This document shows positions 17,126 through 25,127 of a DNA stretch of 64,000 nucleotides, piece by piece (position 1 is the first letter of the stretch; every line of letters starts with the position of its first letter). The stretch is taken from contig JAJYMC010000016.1 of assembly GCA_021787335.1 (NCBI GenBank), positions 62,001 to 126,000 on the forward strand, given 5' to 3'. Position numbers and translations under genes: made by a program. This stretch comes from Bacillota bacterium. Lineage in GTDB: Bacteria > Bacillota > Sulfobacillia > JAJYWN01 > JAJZPE01. The notes beneath the pieces are model-generated. The model had not been told where the DNA came from, made no database searches, and was given only the letters and a program-made list of their open reading frames with translations.

Positions 17126-18461
17126 CGGCGAGAAGCGCTATCCGGTGGCCATGGTCCGAAAGGTCCGCAAGCTGCCCCTGCCCGGCGAGGTCCTGGCGGA
17201 GGTCGGGGATCAGATCGATCCCGAGACCATCGTCGCCAAGATCAGCCTGAAGCCGGGCATCCCCTGGGTCGTCCCGGTGGCCCGGCTGGTCGGCATCGAG
17301 CCGGCCGCCCTGCCGGCGGCCATGATGCGCAAGGTCGGGGACCGGGTCAAGACCAAGGAGATCATCGCCCGCGCTGAAAAGGGCATCTACGGCCGTAAGG
17401 AGTACGAAGCCCCGACCGACGGGGTCATCGAGGACATCTCCGAGAAGTCCGGCCGGGTCGTCATCCGTGAGGAGTTCGGCAAGGAGGAGCCTCCGGTCAG
17501 CTTTGACGCTGCCTTCGAGCTCGGCTGCAAGCCGCGGGATCTCTCTAAGTTCATGATCAAGAAGATCGGGGACGAGGTCAAGCGCGGCCAGTTCGTCGCC
17601 AAGAAAGGCGAGGCCCAGGCCTTCTTCACGAAGACCGCCCGGACGCCCATCTCGGGCATCATCGCCGAGGTCAACGATCAGACCGGCTATGTCACCATCG
17701 CCCGGCCGTTCAAGGAAGTCGTGGTCAAGGGTTACATCAAGGGGGTCGCCCGGGAGATCGTGCCGGCCCGCGGCGTCGTCGTCGAGGCCCCAGCGGTCCG
17801 GCTGACGGGCATCTTCGGCGTCGGCCGGGAGACCCACGGCGACCTGAAGATCCTCTGCCAGAAATCTGACCAGACCCTGACCGACGACATGATCACCTCC
17901 GAATGCGAGGGCAAGATCGTCGTCGGCGGTGCCTTCGCCACCAACGAAGCGCTGAAGAAGGCGGTCGAGGTGGGCGCCAAGGGCGTCATCACCGGGACGG
18001 CCAGTTACCTGAACATCGTCAAGTCGCTGGGCGTCAAGCTGGGCGTGGGCATCACCGGGCAGGAGGACATCCCGACCACGGTCATCCTCCTCGAGGGCTT
18101 CGGCCATCTGGCCATGCACGAGGAAGCCTTCAACGTGCTCAAGAGCCTGGAAGGCCGCCATGCTTCGATCAACGGCGCCACCCAGATCCGCGCCGGAGCC
18201 ATCCGGCCCGAGGTCGTCGTGCCCTTCAGCGACTGGACCGGTGAGATCACCGAGGCCAAGGTGATCGACGAGGACCTCAGCGTTGGTCAGGCCGTCCGGG
18301 TCATCAACGCCCCGTACTTCGGCGAACTGGGCCGGATCACGGCCATCCCGCGTGAGCCGGTGGTCGTCGAGACCGAAGCCAAGGTGCCGGTGGTCGAGGT
18401 CGAGCTGGCCTCGAACAACCAGCGGGTGGTCGTCCCGCGGGCCAACGTCGAGGTGTTCTGA
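17094..18461 (+). CDS. Partner of GlmL-like copy 1: tandem barrel-sandwich domains, swivel-like and KOW-like domain
   Basis: The 455-residue soluble protein has two lipoyl/barrel-sandwich-like units. The first is about residues 20-150, starting KVRKLPLPGEVLAEVGDQI. The second is about 160-220, with KKIGDEVKRGQFVAKKGE. A beta-barrel segment follows, then a domain starting GKIVVGGAFATNEALKKA at residue 273, and a KOW-like end (PYFGELGRITAI and VPRANVEVF). No lipoylation DK motif is obvious. GTG at 17094 lies eight bases after AAGGGGGG and overlaps the GlmL-like gene, implying coupled synthesis. Relative to copy 2 it carries about 82 extra N-terminal residues, one extra barrel-sandwich unit. Function unknown. 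Confidence 0.6.
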   Translation: MAYSVGSAGSNGEKRYPVAMVRKVRKLPLPGEVLAEVGDQIDPETIVAKISLKPGIPWVVPVARLVGIEPAALPAAMMRKVGDRVKTKEIIARAEKGIYGRKEYEAPTDGVIEDISEKSGRVVIREEFGKEEPPVSFDAAFELGCKPRDLSKFMIKKIGDEVKRGQFVAKKGEAQAFFTKTARTPISGIIAEVNDQTGYVTIARPFKEVVVKGYIKGVAREIVPARGVVVEAPAVRLTGIFGVGRETHGDLKILCQKSDQTLTDDMITSECEGKIVVGGAFATNEALKKAVEVGAKGVITGTASYLNIVKSLGVKLGVGITGQEDIPTTVILLEGFGHLAMHEEAFNVLKSLEGRHASINGATQIRAGAIRPEVVVPFSDWTGEITEAKVIDEDLSVGQAVRVINAPYFGELGRITAIPREPVVVETEAKVPVVEVELASNNQRVVVPRANVEVF

Positions 18462-18513
18462 CCGGGAAAGGGTCGCGGCGGGGTGTCCCCCCCCCCACCG
18501 CGCCTCAGACGAA

Positions 18514-18538
18514 GAAGACCGCCTTTGCGGCGGTCTTC
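18514..18538. terminator. Hairpin between convergent genes
   Basis: GAAGACCGCC and GGCGGTCTTC form a perfect 10-bp stem with a 5-base loop between the first partner gene and the convergent lipoprotein gene. There is no clear T-tract on either strand, so termination strength is uncertain. A run of ten C at 18487-18496 precedes it. Confidence 0.6.
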
Positions 18539-18574
18539 ACCTTGACTCCTCAGGGGGTCATGACCTTCAGGGGA

Positions 18575-18973
18575 CTAGTAGTTGCCCAGCCGCCATCCCT
18601 GGCCGCTGTCGATGATGAATCCGTACTGTTTGGTCTCTGACGTTTCGGCGTCGTTCCCCTTCTTGCGGTACACGGTAGCGGTGATGACGGTGCTGGTCGC
18701 CCCGTGGTACTCGACGTTCTTTATCTCGTAACGGACGACCGGCCCTTTCGACTCGGCCTCGGCCTTCAACGCCTTGGCGAAGTCGTCGGACGTTATCTCG
18801 CCCTTGACCCTCGTCGTGAACTGCGCGTACGCCGTTGTGTAGTCTCCCTTGACCATCGCGTCCATGTAGGTCTGGAAGATGGTCTTGGCATCCTTGCCGC
18901 CACAACCGGCGGCCAGGGCCGTGGTCAGGATGAGGATGATGACCAGAGCGCTTCCCAAGAGCCTCCTGCGCAT
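18575..18973 (-). CDS. Small lipoprotein with DUF4878/NTF2-like domain
   Basis: The 132-residue protein starts MRRRLLGSALVIILILTT and has a lipobox ALAAGC, so it should be a lipid-anchored extracytoplasmic protein. Residues about 28-130 (TIFQTYMDAMVKGDYTTAYA, ending GQGWRLGNY) fit the NTF2-like/DUF4878 pattern of small lipoproteins, whose role is mostly unknown. The ATG at 18973 is set by AAAGGAGGTG; an upstream in-frame ATG has no ribosome site. It is the only gene on this strand between the two GlmL-like modules. Confidence 0.7.
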   Translation of the reverse strand: MRRRLLGSALVIILILTTALAAGCGGKDAKTIFQTYMDAMVKGDYTTAYAQFTTRVKGEITSDDFAKALKAEAESKGPVVRYEIKNVEYHGATSTVITATVYRKKGNDAETSETKQYGFIIDSGQGWRLGNY

Positions 18974-19018
18974 CGGTAGCACCTCCTTTCGCAGACTGGC
19001 CTGAATTTTGTTAGACAA

Positions 19019-19043
19019 ATTCGAGTCACCGGCCCCTTTTCCT
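19019..19043 (-). promoter_or_regulatory. Sigma-H-like promoter of the small lipoprotein gene
   Basis: On the minus strand AGGAAAA, 11 bases, then CTCGAAT closely fits AGGAwWW-N11/12-RnnGAAT (C instead of purine at the first -10 position). It lies about 45 bp upstream of the ATG, a plausible distance for the transcription start. Confidence 0.5.
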
Positions 19044-19134
19044 GCTGGAATCATCGCCGTTTTCTGATTTTAGATTATCGCCGACCCCCCGGTGAGATGC
19101 TTACTTGGAAGTATGCACTCACGGAGGGATGCAT

Positions 19135-19287
19135 GTGAGCAAGGAGAAGCGCCCCGGCCCGTTCGACCCCCCGGAGCAGCCGATCTATGACAGGGAGATC
19201 GAGGACGCGGCCCGCCCGGGAGGAAGGCGAGGAGAAAGCGAAGGCAAGGCAAGAGAGGCAGAACAAAAAAGGCGGGTGGTAAAGTGA
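19135..19287 (+). CDS. Small charged protein coupled to the next gene, unknown
   Basis: A 50-residue polar protein (starts MSKEKRPGPFDPPEQPIYD, ends in a Glu/Lys/Arg-rich tail) with no membrane segment or recognised family. GTG at 19135 lies six bases after GGAGGG; an ATG at 19129 would touch the ribosome site. The TGA overlaps the GTG of the following gene (GTGA), a common sign of a real, translationally coupled gene pair. Confidence 0.5.
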   Translation: MSKEKRPGPFDPPEQPIYDREIEDAARPGGRRGESEGKAREAEQKRRVVK

Positions 19288-19802
19288 GCACCTCAGACTT
19301 TGACATCACGCCCGAACGACGCGACGAAATGATTGAATGGACGGCCCAGCAGATTCACAAGCGCGGGTTGACCACGCCGGCCGTCTTCTTCATCGAGATG
19401 AACCGACCCATCAGCTATGTCGGAAGCCAGGCGGTCCACTTCTTTTCGCCCTTCGTCAACGCCATCTTTGACAGCAAGCTGGCCACCGAGGTCGGGCACC
19501 TGATGTCGGACCGGAAGAACATCGACCGGCTCATCGACCGCCTCGAGGAACTGACCAGAGAGCAAGAGGCCGCCGAACGCAAGGCCCGCAAGAAGGCCAA
19601 GCAGGAAGCGGGCAAGGCGACCGCCGGAGAGGTCTCGCCGGAGGCCCAGGCCCTGGCCGAGGCGGCTGAACGGAGCGGGGTCGACCTCGGCGCCGGGCCG
19701 GCTCCCGAGGACGCGGCCAAGGGCGCCGAGACCGACGCGACCGAGCAGCCCAAGAAGGGCGGGTTCCTGGGCTCGGTCGGGAAGTTCCTGAAGCGGAAGT
19801 AG
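19284..19802 (+). CDS. Conserved-looking 172-residue protein, unknown function
   Basis: Residues 1-70 are mixed hydrophobic and amphipathic (KRGLTTPAVFFIEMNRPISY, VGSQAVHFFSPFVNAIF) and could bind a membrane or a partner. Residues about 75-115 form a Glu/Lys/Ala-rich likely coiled coil. The remainder is Ala/Pro/acid-rich, ending in a basic amphipathic motif GGFLGSVGKFLKRK. No family was recognised. It starts by GTGA overlap with the small gene before it and lies 150 bp upstream of the second GlmL-like gene, so an accessory role in that module is possible but unproven. Confidence 0.5.
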   Translation: MSTSDFDITPERRDEMIEWTAQQIHKRGLTTPAVFFIEMNRPISYVGSQAVHFFSPFVNAIFDSKLATEVGHLMSDRKNIDRLIDRLEELTREQEAAERKARKKAKQEAGKATAGEVSPEAQALAEAAERSGVDLGAGPAPEDAAKGAETDATEQPKKGGFLGSVGKFLKRK

Positions 19803-19850
19803 CCGGCGGCAGCCCCATCCCGCGGCTGTATAACCTCTGAACGTTGCACG

Positions 19851-19875
19851 GGCCCGCCCGCACCGGGGGTGGGCC
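19851..19875 (+). terminator. Weak hairpin terminator
   Basis: GGCCCGCCC and GGGTGGGCC pair with one internal mismatch and are followed by ATGTTTT. It probably ends the coupled small-gene pair before the promoter of the second GlmL-like gene. Confidence 0.4.
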
Positions 19876-19884
19876 ATGTTTTGC

Positions 19885-19909
19885 AGGTATTCCGAAAAGC
19901 GTAGCGAAT
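19885..19909 (+). promoter_or_regulatory. Sigma-H-like promoter of the second GlmL-like module
   Basis: AGGTATT, exactly 12 bases, then GCGAAT matches the sigma-H pattern with one deviation (T for A in AGGA). It is 44 bp upstream of the ATG at 19953, just beyond the weak hairpin, and is the best candidate promoter for the glmL-like-2/partner-2 pair. Confidence 0.5.
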
Positions 19910-19952
19910 ATATCTGTTCGTCCTTGTTGGTTACATAAAGAGGAGGAAGGCC

Positions 19953-21821
19953 ATGTCTGAGAACAGTCATGGGGCCAAGTACAACCTGGACCGGGAGATC
20001 AACTCCATCCTTGCCACCGACTGCGGGAGCACGACGACCAAAGCCATCCTCATCGAGAAGGTGGACGGCGAGTACCGGCTGATCGTCCGCGGCGAAGCCC
20101 CGACGACCGTGGAGAAGCCGTTTGAAGACGTCACCGCCGGTGCCCGGAACGCCATCCGGGAGATCGAGGAGCTCACCGGCAAGCGGTTCCTCGACGACAA
20201 GGGCGTCATCAACCCGCGCCGTCCCGACGGTTCGGGCGTTGACATCTACCTGTCGACGTCGAGCGCCGGCGGCGGCCTTCAGATGATGGTCGCCGGCGTG
20301 GTCAAGATCATGAGCGCCGAGAGCGCGCAGCGGGCCGCCCTCGGGGCCGGGGCCATCGTCATGGACGTCATCTCCATCGACGATGGGCGCCTTCCGTATC
20401 AGCGCATCCAGCGCATCCGGCACCTCAGGCCGGACATGATCCTCCTCTCCGGCGGCATCGACGGCGGGACGATGTCCCACGTCGCCCAGATCGCCGAGCT
20501 CATCTCCGCCGCCGAGCCCAAGCCGCGCTTGGGCATCGGCTTCAAGCTGCCGATCATCTACGCGGGCAACAAGGACGCCCGCGGCTATGTGTCCAAGATC
20601 CTCGGCGAGAAGACCGACCTCCGGATGGTCGACAACATCCGTCCGGTGCTGGAGAGGGAGGTTCTCGGGCCGGCCCGCGAGGAGATCCACAACCTCTTCA
20701 TGGAGCACGTCATGGCCCAGGCCCCCGGCTACGACAAGCTGATGAAATGGACGCCGGTGCCGATCATGCCCACCCCGGGTGCCGTCGGCCTCGGCATGCA
20801 GAACGCGGCCAAGGAACACAAGATGTCGGTCATCGGCGTGGACATCGGCGGCGCCACCACCGACGTCTTCTCGGTCTTCGGCGAGGAGTACGAACTGTTC
20901 AACCGGACCGTCTCGGCCAACCTCGGGATGAGCTATTCCATCTGCAACGTGCTCCTCGAGTCCGGGGTGGCCAACATCATGCGCTGGGTCCCCTTCAGCA
21001 TCGACGAGGCCGACCTGCGCAACCGCATCCGGAACAAGATGATCCGGCCGACGACCATCCCGCAGACTCTTGACGAGTTGGTCATCGAGCAGGCCATCTC
21101 CCGCGAGGCCCTGCGCCTGGCGTTCATCCACCACAAGAGCCTGGCCGTCGGCCTCCGCGGCATCCAGCAAATCCGCGACATCGGCGCGGCCTTCGAACAG
21201 TCCATGACCGGCCAGTCCCACATCGACCTGATGAAGCTGGGGATGCTCATCGGCTCGGGCGGCGTCCTCTCGCATGCCCCGCGCCGCGTCCAGTCGGCCC
21301 TGATGATGCTGGACGCCTTCCAGCCGGAGGGCCTGACCCAACTGGCGGTCGACTCCATCTTCATGATGCCGCAACTGGGCGTCCTCTCGACCGTCCACCC
21401 GCAGGCTTCGGCCCAGGTCTTCGACCGCGACTGCCTGATTCGCCTGGGGACGGCCATCGCCCCGGTCGGCCCGGGCAGGGAGGGCGAGCACTCCGTCATC
21501 GTCAGGGGCACCCTGCCCGACGGCCGCGAGGTCAACGAGGAAGTCAAGTACGGCCAGATGCGCCTCATCCCCCTGGGCGAGGGCCAGACGGCCGAGTTCC
21601 ACATCCAGCCGGCTCGCAGCTTCGACGTGGGCGCCGGCAAGGGCAAGGCCATCACCCAAAAGCTCCTGGGTGGGGTCGTCGGCGTGATCGTCGACGCCCG
21701 CGGCCGCCAGCCCTTCGGGCTGCCCGTGGACAAGGCGACCCGGATCAAGAAGCTCCTCGAGTGGATCGAAAGCCTCGACGTGTACCCGCGCGAAGTCCTG
21801 GCGCGGTACAGCGCGAAGTAG
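19953..21821 (+). CDS. GlmL-like ATPase, copy 2 (glutamate mutase L family)
   Basis: A 622-residue close paralogue of copy 1; long stretches such as STSSAGGGLQMMVAG and IRPTTIPQTLDELVIEQAIS are nearly identical. Nucleotide motifs are intact: DCGSTTTK (D23-K30), VDIGGATTD (D297 onward) and IGSGGVLSHAP. ATG at 19953 follows AGAGGAGGAAGG. The partner gene begins 18 bp later. Tandem retention of two complete ATPases suggests either a heteromeric machine or two client versions. No mutase genes are nearby. Confidence 0.85.
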   Translation: MSENSHGAKYNLDREINSILATDCGSTTTKAILIEKVDGEYRLIVRGEAPTTVEKPFEDVTAGARNAIREIEELTGKRFLDDKGVINPRRPDGSGVDIYLSTSSAGGGLQMMVAGVVKIMSAESAQRAALGAGAIVMDVISIDDGRLPYQRIQRIRHLRPDMILLSGGIDGGTMSHVAQIAELISAAEPKPRLGIGFKLPIIYAGNKDARGYVSKILGEKTDLRMVDNIRPVLEREVLGPAREEIHNLFMEHVMAQAPGYDKLMKWTPVPIMPTPGAVGLGMQNAAKEHKMSVIGVDIGGATTDVFSVFGEEYELFNRTVSANLGMSYSICNVLLESGVANIMRWVPFSIDEADLRNRIRNKMIRPTTIPQTLDELVIEQAISREALRLAFIHHKSLAVGLRGIQQIRDIGAAFEQSMTGQSHIDLMKLGMLIGSGGVLSHAPRRVQSALMMLDAFQPEGLTQLAVDSIFMMPQLGVLSTVHPQASAQVFDRDCLIRLGTAIAPVGPGREGEHSVIVRGTLPDGREVNEEVKYGQMRLIPLGEGQTAEFHIQPARSFDVGAGKGKAITQKLLGGVVGVIVDARGRQPFGLPVDKATRIKKLLEWIESLDVYPREVLARYSAK

Positions 21822-21839
21822 GGGGAGGTAGAGACAGCC

Positions 21840-22961
21840 ATGGCGCATGCCTACACACCCGGCCTGAAGGTCACCGAACAGACCACCATCCAGAAGGTCC
21901 GGCGCCTGCCGCTCCTCGGCGATGTGCTGGTCAAGGTGGGTGACATGGTCAACCCGGACGACGTGGTGGCCAAGACGGACCTCCCCGGGAACCCGATGTC
22001 CATGAACGTCGCCCACGACCTCGCCTGTGAGCCCGAGGATGTCCCTCTCCACATGCTGAAGAAGCAGGGCGACAAGATCACCAAGGGCGAGGTCATCGCC
22101 AAAGCGTCATCCTTCTTCGGCCTGTCCAAGAAGGAGCTGAAGGCCCCCATCGACGGGTCGGTCGAGCTCATCTCGGGCGTCACCGGCCAGGTCACCCTGC
22201 GCGAGCCGCCCATCCCGGTCCAGATCAAGGCCTACATAAGGGGCAAGGTCGTCGAGATTCTGCCCCGCGAGGGCGTCATCGTCGAGACCACGGCCGCCTT
22301 CATCCAGGGTATCTTCGGCATCGGCGGCGAGGTCCAGGGCCAGATCAAGCTGATCGCCAAGACGCCCAGCGACGTCCTTGACGCTTCGTCCCTGACCCCC
22401 GACTGCAAGGGCAAGATCGTCGTCGGCGGTTCTCTGGTCACCGGGGCCGCTCTGAAGAAGGCCATCGAGGTGGGCGCGGTCGGCCTGGTGGCCGGCGGCA
22501 TCGTCGACGCCGACCTCATCGCCCTCCTGGGCTACGACATCGGCGTGGCCATCACCGGCCACGAGGATATCCCCATCACGGTCATCGTCACCGAGGGCTT
22601 CGGCCAGATAAAGATGGCCGACAAGACCTTCAACCTGTTCAAGAACATCGACGGGGAGGTGGCCTCGATCAACGGCGCCACCCAGATCCGCGCCGGCGTC
22701 ATGCGCCCGGAGATCATCGTCCCCGAGCACAAGCCGGTCGGGCGGCTGGCGGCCGATACGAGCAGCGAGGGCCTGATCCCCGGGACCCCCATCCGGGTCA
22801 TCCGCGAGCCCTACTTCGGCGTCCTGGCCGAGGTCGTCGACCTGCCACCGGAGTTGCAGGTCATCGAGACCGAGGCGAAGGTGCGCATCCTCCGCTGCAA
22901 GCTCGAGGACGGCCGGGTGGTCACCGTACCCCGGGCCAACGTCGAGATCATCGAGGGTTGA
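21840..22961 (+). CDS. Partner of GlmL-like copy 2: barrel-sandwich, swivel-like and KOW-like protein
   Basis: A 373-residue paralogue of the first partner with a single barrel-sandwich unit (RRLPLLGDVLVKVGDMVNPD; MLKKQGDKITKGEVIAKA; APIDGSVELISGVTGQV). A barrel segment RGKVVEILPREGVIVET follows, then the GKIVVGGSLVTGAALKKA domain from residue 191 and a KOW-like end (EPYFGVLAEVVDL, VPRANVEIIEG). The ASINGATQIRAG block is shared with the first partner. It has no signal peptide or membrane helix. Function is unknown; gene order indicates a physical or functional pair with the ATPase. Confidence 0.6.
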   Translation: MAHAYTPGLKVTEQTTIQKVRRLPLLGDVLVKVGDMVNPDDVVAKTDLPGNPMSMNVAHDLACEPEDVPLHMLKKQGDKITKGEVIAKASSFFGLSKKELKAPIDGSVELISGVTGQVTLREPPIPVQIKAYIRGKVVEILPREGVIVETTAAFIQGIFGIGGEVQGQIKLIAKTPSDVLDASSLTPDCKGKIVVGGSLVTGAALKKAIEVGAVGLVAGGIVDADLIALLGYDIGVAITGHEDIPITVIVTEGFGQIKMADKTFNLFKNIDGEVASINGATQIRAGVMRPEIIVPEHKPVGRLAADTSSEGLIPGTPIRVIREPYFGVLAEVVDLPPELQVIETEAKVRILRCKLEDGRVVTVPRANVEIIEG

Positions 22962-22962
22962 C

Positions 22963-23019
22963 AAGGGTGCGGGCAAATCGCCCGCACCTTGCTTAATCGC
23001 CTTAAGCAAATCATTTTTT
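22963..23019 (+). terminator. Double-hairpin terminator
   Basis: GGTGCGGGC/GCCCGCACC (22966-22988) is followed at once by TTGCTTAA/TTAAGCAA (22989-23009) and T6 at 23014-23019. This is a strong composite terminator after the second GlmL-like module. Confidence 0.8.
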
Positions 23020-23042
23020 AAGAAATGAAAGGCGGCCGTTCA

Positions 23043-24200
23043 ATGCTGGCGATCAAGGGAGCCAAGGTCTACACGGTCACGGGCGGGGTCATCGAGAAGG
23101 GCACCGTCCTCATCGACCGCGGCAAGATAGTCAAGGTCGGGGCACGCGTCCCCATCCCTGAGAAATGTGAGGTCATCGACGGGACGGGCAAGGTCCTGAC
23201 CCCGGGCCTCATCGACGCCCACGCCCACGTGGCCATCTGGGAAGAGGGCTTCGGTTGGGAAGGCAATGACGTCAATGAGCTGACCGACCCGGTGACCGCC
23301 CAGGTCCGGGCGATCGACGCCATCAACCCGGAGGACGAGGGTCTGAAGGACGCCGTCGCCGGCGGCGTGACGACCATCTGGTGTGCCCCGGGCAGCGGCA
23401 ACGTCATCGGCGGCGAGGGTGTGACCATGCACACCTACGGCAAGACCATGGACGGCATGGCCCTGCGCTCACCGTGGGGGCTCAAGGCCGCCTTCGGCGA
23501 GAACCCCAAGCGGGTCTACTCGAGCCAGAAGAAGATGCCGTCGACCCGCATGGGGACGGCGGCGGTGTTGCGCGAGGCCCTGACCAAGGCCCAGAACTAC
23601 ATGCGCAAGCTGGACAAGGCGAAGGCCGACCCGGATAAGGCCCCGGATCGGGACCTTAAGATGGAGGCCATCGTCCGCGTCCTGCGGGGCGAGTATCCGC
23701 TGCGGACCCACGCCCACCGGGCCGACGATATCCTCACCGCCCTGCGCATCGCCGAGGAGTTCGGTATCCAGATGACCATCGAGCACTGCACCGAGGGCCA
23801 CAAGATCGCCGATGAACTGGCCAAGCGGGGCATCGCCTGCATCGTCGGGCCGACCTTGAGCCACCGGTCCAAGGTCGAGACCCGCGACCGCAGCCTGAAG
23901 ACCCCGGGCATCCTGGCCAAGGCCGGGGTCAAGGTGGCCCTGATGACCGACCATCCGGTCATCCCGGTCCAGTACCTGACCATCACCGCGGGCATGGCCA
24001 TCCGCGAGGGCATGTCCGAGGAGGACGCCCTCAAGGCCGTGACCATCAACTCCGCCGAGATCTGCGGCGTCGGCAATCGGCTCGGGAGCATCGAGGAGAA
24101 GAAGGACGCCGACCTGGTCCTGTGGACCGGCCACCCGTTCGAGCTGAAGACCTCGGTGGTGGCGACGATCGTCGGCGGGAAGGTTGTCTACAAGGCCTGA
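23043..24200 (+). CDS. Amidohydrolase family protein (imidazolonepropionase-related, COG1228)
   Basis: The 385-residue protein is a metal-dependent TIM-barrel amidohydrolase. Metal-site segments are LIDAHAHV near residue 58, HAHRADD near 222, IEHCTEGH near 242 and LMTDHPV near 303. The N-terminal beta-sandwich strand (LAIKGAKVYTVTGGVIEKG) and C-terminal ADLVLWTGHP are typical. The substrate cannot be read from sequence; a cyclic amide or a dipeptide-like compound is possible. ATG at 23043 follows AAGGCGG; ATG at 23025 is a less supported alternative. It stands alone after the GlmL-like module. Confidence 0.85.
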   Translation: MLAIKGAKVYTVTGGVIEKGTVLIDRGKIVKVGARVPIPEKCEVIDGTGKVLTPGLIDAHAHVAIWEEGFGWEGNDVNELTDPVTAQVRAIDAINPEDEGLKDAVAGGVTTIWCAPGSGNVIGGEGVTMHTYGKTMDGMALRSPWGLKAAFGENPKRVYSSQKKMPSTRMGTAAVLREALTKAQNYMRKLDKAKADPDKAPDRDLKMEAIVRVLRGEYPLRTHAHRADDILTALRIAEEFGIQMTIEHCTEGHKIADELAKRGIACIVGPTLSHRSKVETRDRSLKTPGILAKAGVKVALMTDHPVIPVQYLTITAGMAIREGMSEEDALKAVTINSAEICGVGNRLGSIEEKKDADLVLWTGHPFELKTSVVATIVGGKVVYKA

Positions 24201-24269
24201 GCAGCCGCGCGGGATGTTGGGCGGCGGGAAAGGCCGGGAAATAGGAAGCCAGGAGAAGAATGAAAGCTA

Positions 24270-24301
24270 AGAGCCCGGGCGACGGCTGTCGCTCGGGCTC
24301 T
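24270..24301. terminator. Long GC hairpin between convergent genes
   Basis: AGAGCCCGGGCGAC and GTCGCTCGGGCTCT form a 14-bp stem with one G-T pair and a GGCT loop. It lies between the amidohydrolase gene and the convergent PIN toxin gene and could serve both directions. Confidence 0.75.
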
Positions 24302-24372
24302 GTTGCATCCTCGGGGTTCACACTCCTGATGCCAAACCAGCATAGACCAAGAAGCGGGTCACAGTCGTTCGT

Positions 24373-24849
24373 TCAGGCCTTGCGAGAGGCTGGCAAGAGC
24401 ATACTGGCCAGCTCCAAGGTCATTTCCTTTACGGACCGGATGTCGAGTAGCTCACCGTCACTTCGCCTGATTCCTTTGCCTTTCAGTCGTAAAATGTGTG
24501 GGTCGTTAGAGATAAGATAATCGGCGTTGCCCTCGATGGCAGCATCAACAAACTTGTTATCTTCTTTGTCTTCAATCACCAAACCGTAGCCCTTGGTTAG
24601 GCGAACAAGTACGGTGTCCGGCAATGCCCTGACAAAAAACTTCATCAGGTCAAACAGATCATCCGATGTCATGAGTTCATGATCTACCCCGTAGGCAATC
24701 AGCTTTCGCAGAATCTCATCGATTATAGGCACCGAAAACACGAGTCGGGCTTGCCGGTGTTTGGTCAGCAAGCCCAACAGCGTTCGTTCCTGGCTTTCAG
24801 GGTGAAGAGTACCCAGAATGAAGATGTGGGTATCCAACACGACTTTCAC
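24373..24849 (-). CDS. PIN-domain toxin (COG1569-like ribonuclease)
   Basis: A 158-residue PIN-fold protein. Acidic residues expected at the Mg2+ site are D6 (VVLDTHIF), E45 (IIDEILRKL), D97 (DKEDNKFVD) and D116 (ISNDPH). Such proteins are usually RNA-cleaving toxins. GTG at 24849 overlaps the stop of the upstream 93-residue gene (GTGA), the usual antitoxin-toxin order. The local sequence is clearly lower in GC than its neighbours and codon use differs, suggesting horizontal acquisition. RNA target unknown. Confidence 0.8.
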   Translation of the reverse strand: MKVVLDTHIFILGTLHPESQERTLLGLLTKHRQARLVFSVPIIDEILRKLIAYGVDHELMTSDDLFDLMKFFVRALPDTVLVRLTKGYGLVIEDKEDNKFVDAAIEGNADYLISNDPHILRLKGKGIRRSDGELLDIRSVKEMTLELASMLLPASRKA

Positions 24850-25127
24850 TTCTTGGGCCCTTCCTTGCGGACAGCGACTTTAGCCTTGACGATTAGTGAT
24901 TTCTGGATCGGCCCGGTATCTCTCTGCAGGTATTTCTTAAGTTCAGAGACATTGACCGGATGCTTCTGCCCCCAGCGGTCACCTATGGCAAACAGAGAGT
25001 TGAACGCTCCTGCTAGGTCACTATCCTCAGGCGACTCCCATGCATACGTTACCTCGGTGACAGATGACCCAGGATCGTGAGAACCGACACGGTTTGTTGG
25101 GTGCTCCTTCTGCTTTGTGGCAGGCAT
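24846..25127 (-). CDS. Probable antitoxin of the PIN toxin
   Basis: A 93-residue protein with a basic, polar N-terminus (MPATKQKEHPTNRVGSHDPG), a central SDLAGAFNSLFAIGDRWGQK segment and a basic C-terminal tail. No DNA-binding family was recognised. The antitoxin call rests on size and on the GTGA overlap with the downstream PIN gene. ATG at 25127 is set by AAGGGGGG at good spacing; a longer frame has no ribosome site. Confidence 0.55.
   Translation of the reverse strand: MPATKQKEHPTNRVGSHDPGSSVTEVTYAWESPEDSDLAGAFNSLFAIGDRWGQKHPVNVSELKKYLQRDTGPIQKSLIVKAKVAVRKEGPKK

Noticed and set aside
18487-18496. Run of ten C bases
   Set aside because: It is noncoding, after the stop of the partner 1 gene. 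It may be slippage-prone or a sequencing artefact and supports no feature.
19293-22052. A 919-codon open frame antisense to the second GlmL-like gene
   Set aside because: It is the complement of a conserved, motif-bearing gene. Long antisense frames are expected at this GC content, and the translation is Asp/Gly/Arg/His-rich without recognisable domains.
15209-22961. Interpretation of the GlmL-like genes as a complete glutamate mutase locus
   Set aside because: No B12-binding DxHxxG domain protein or mutase large subunit is present anywhere in the window.
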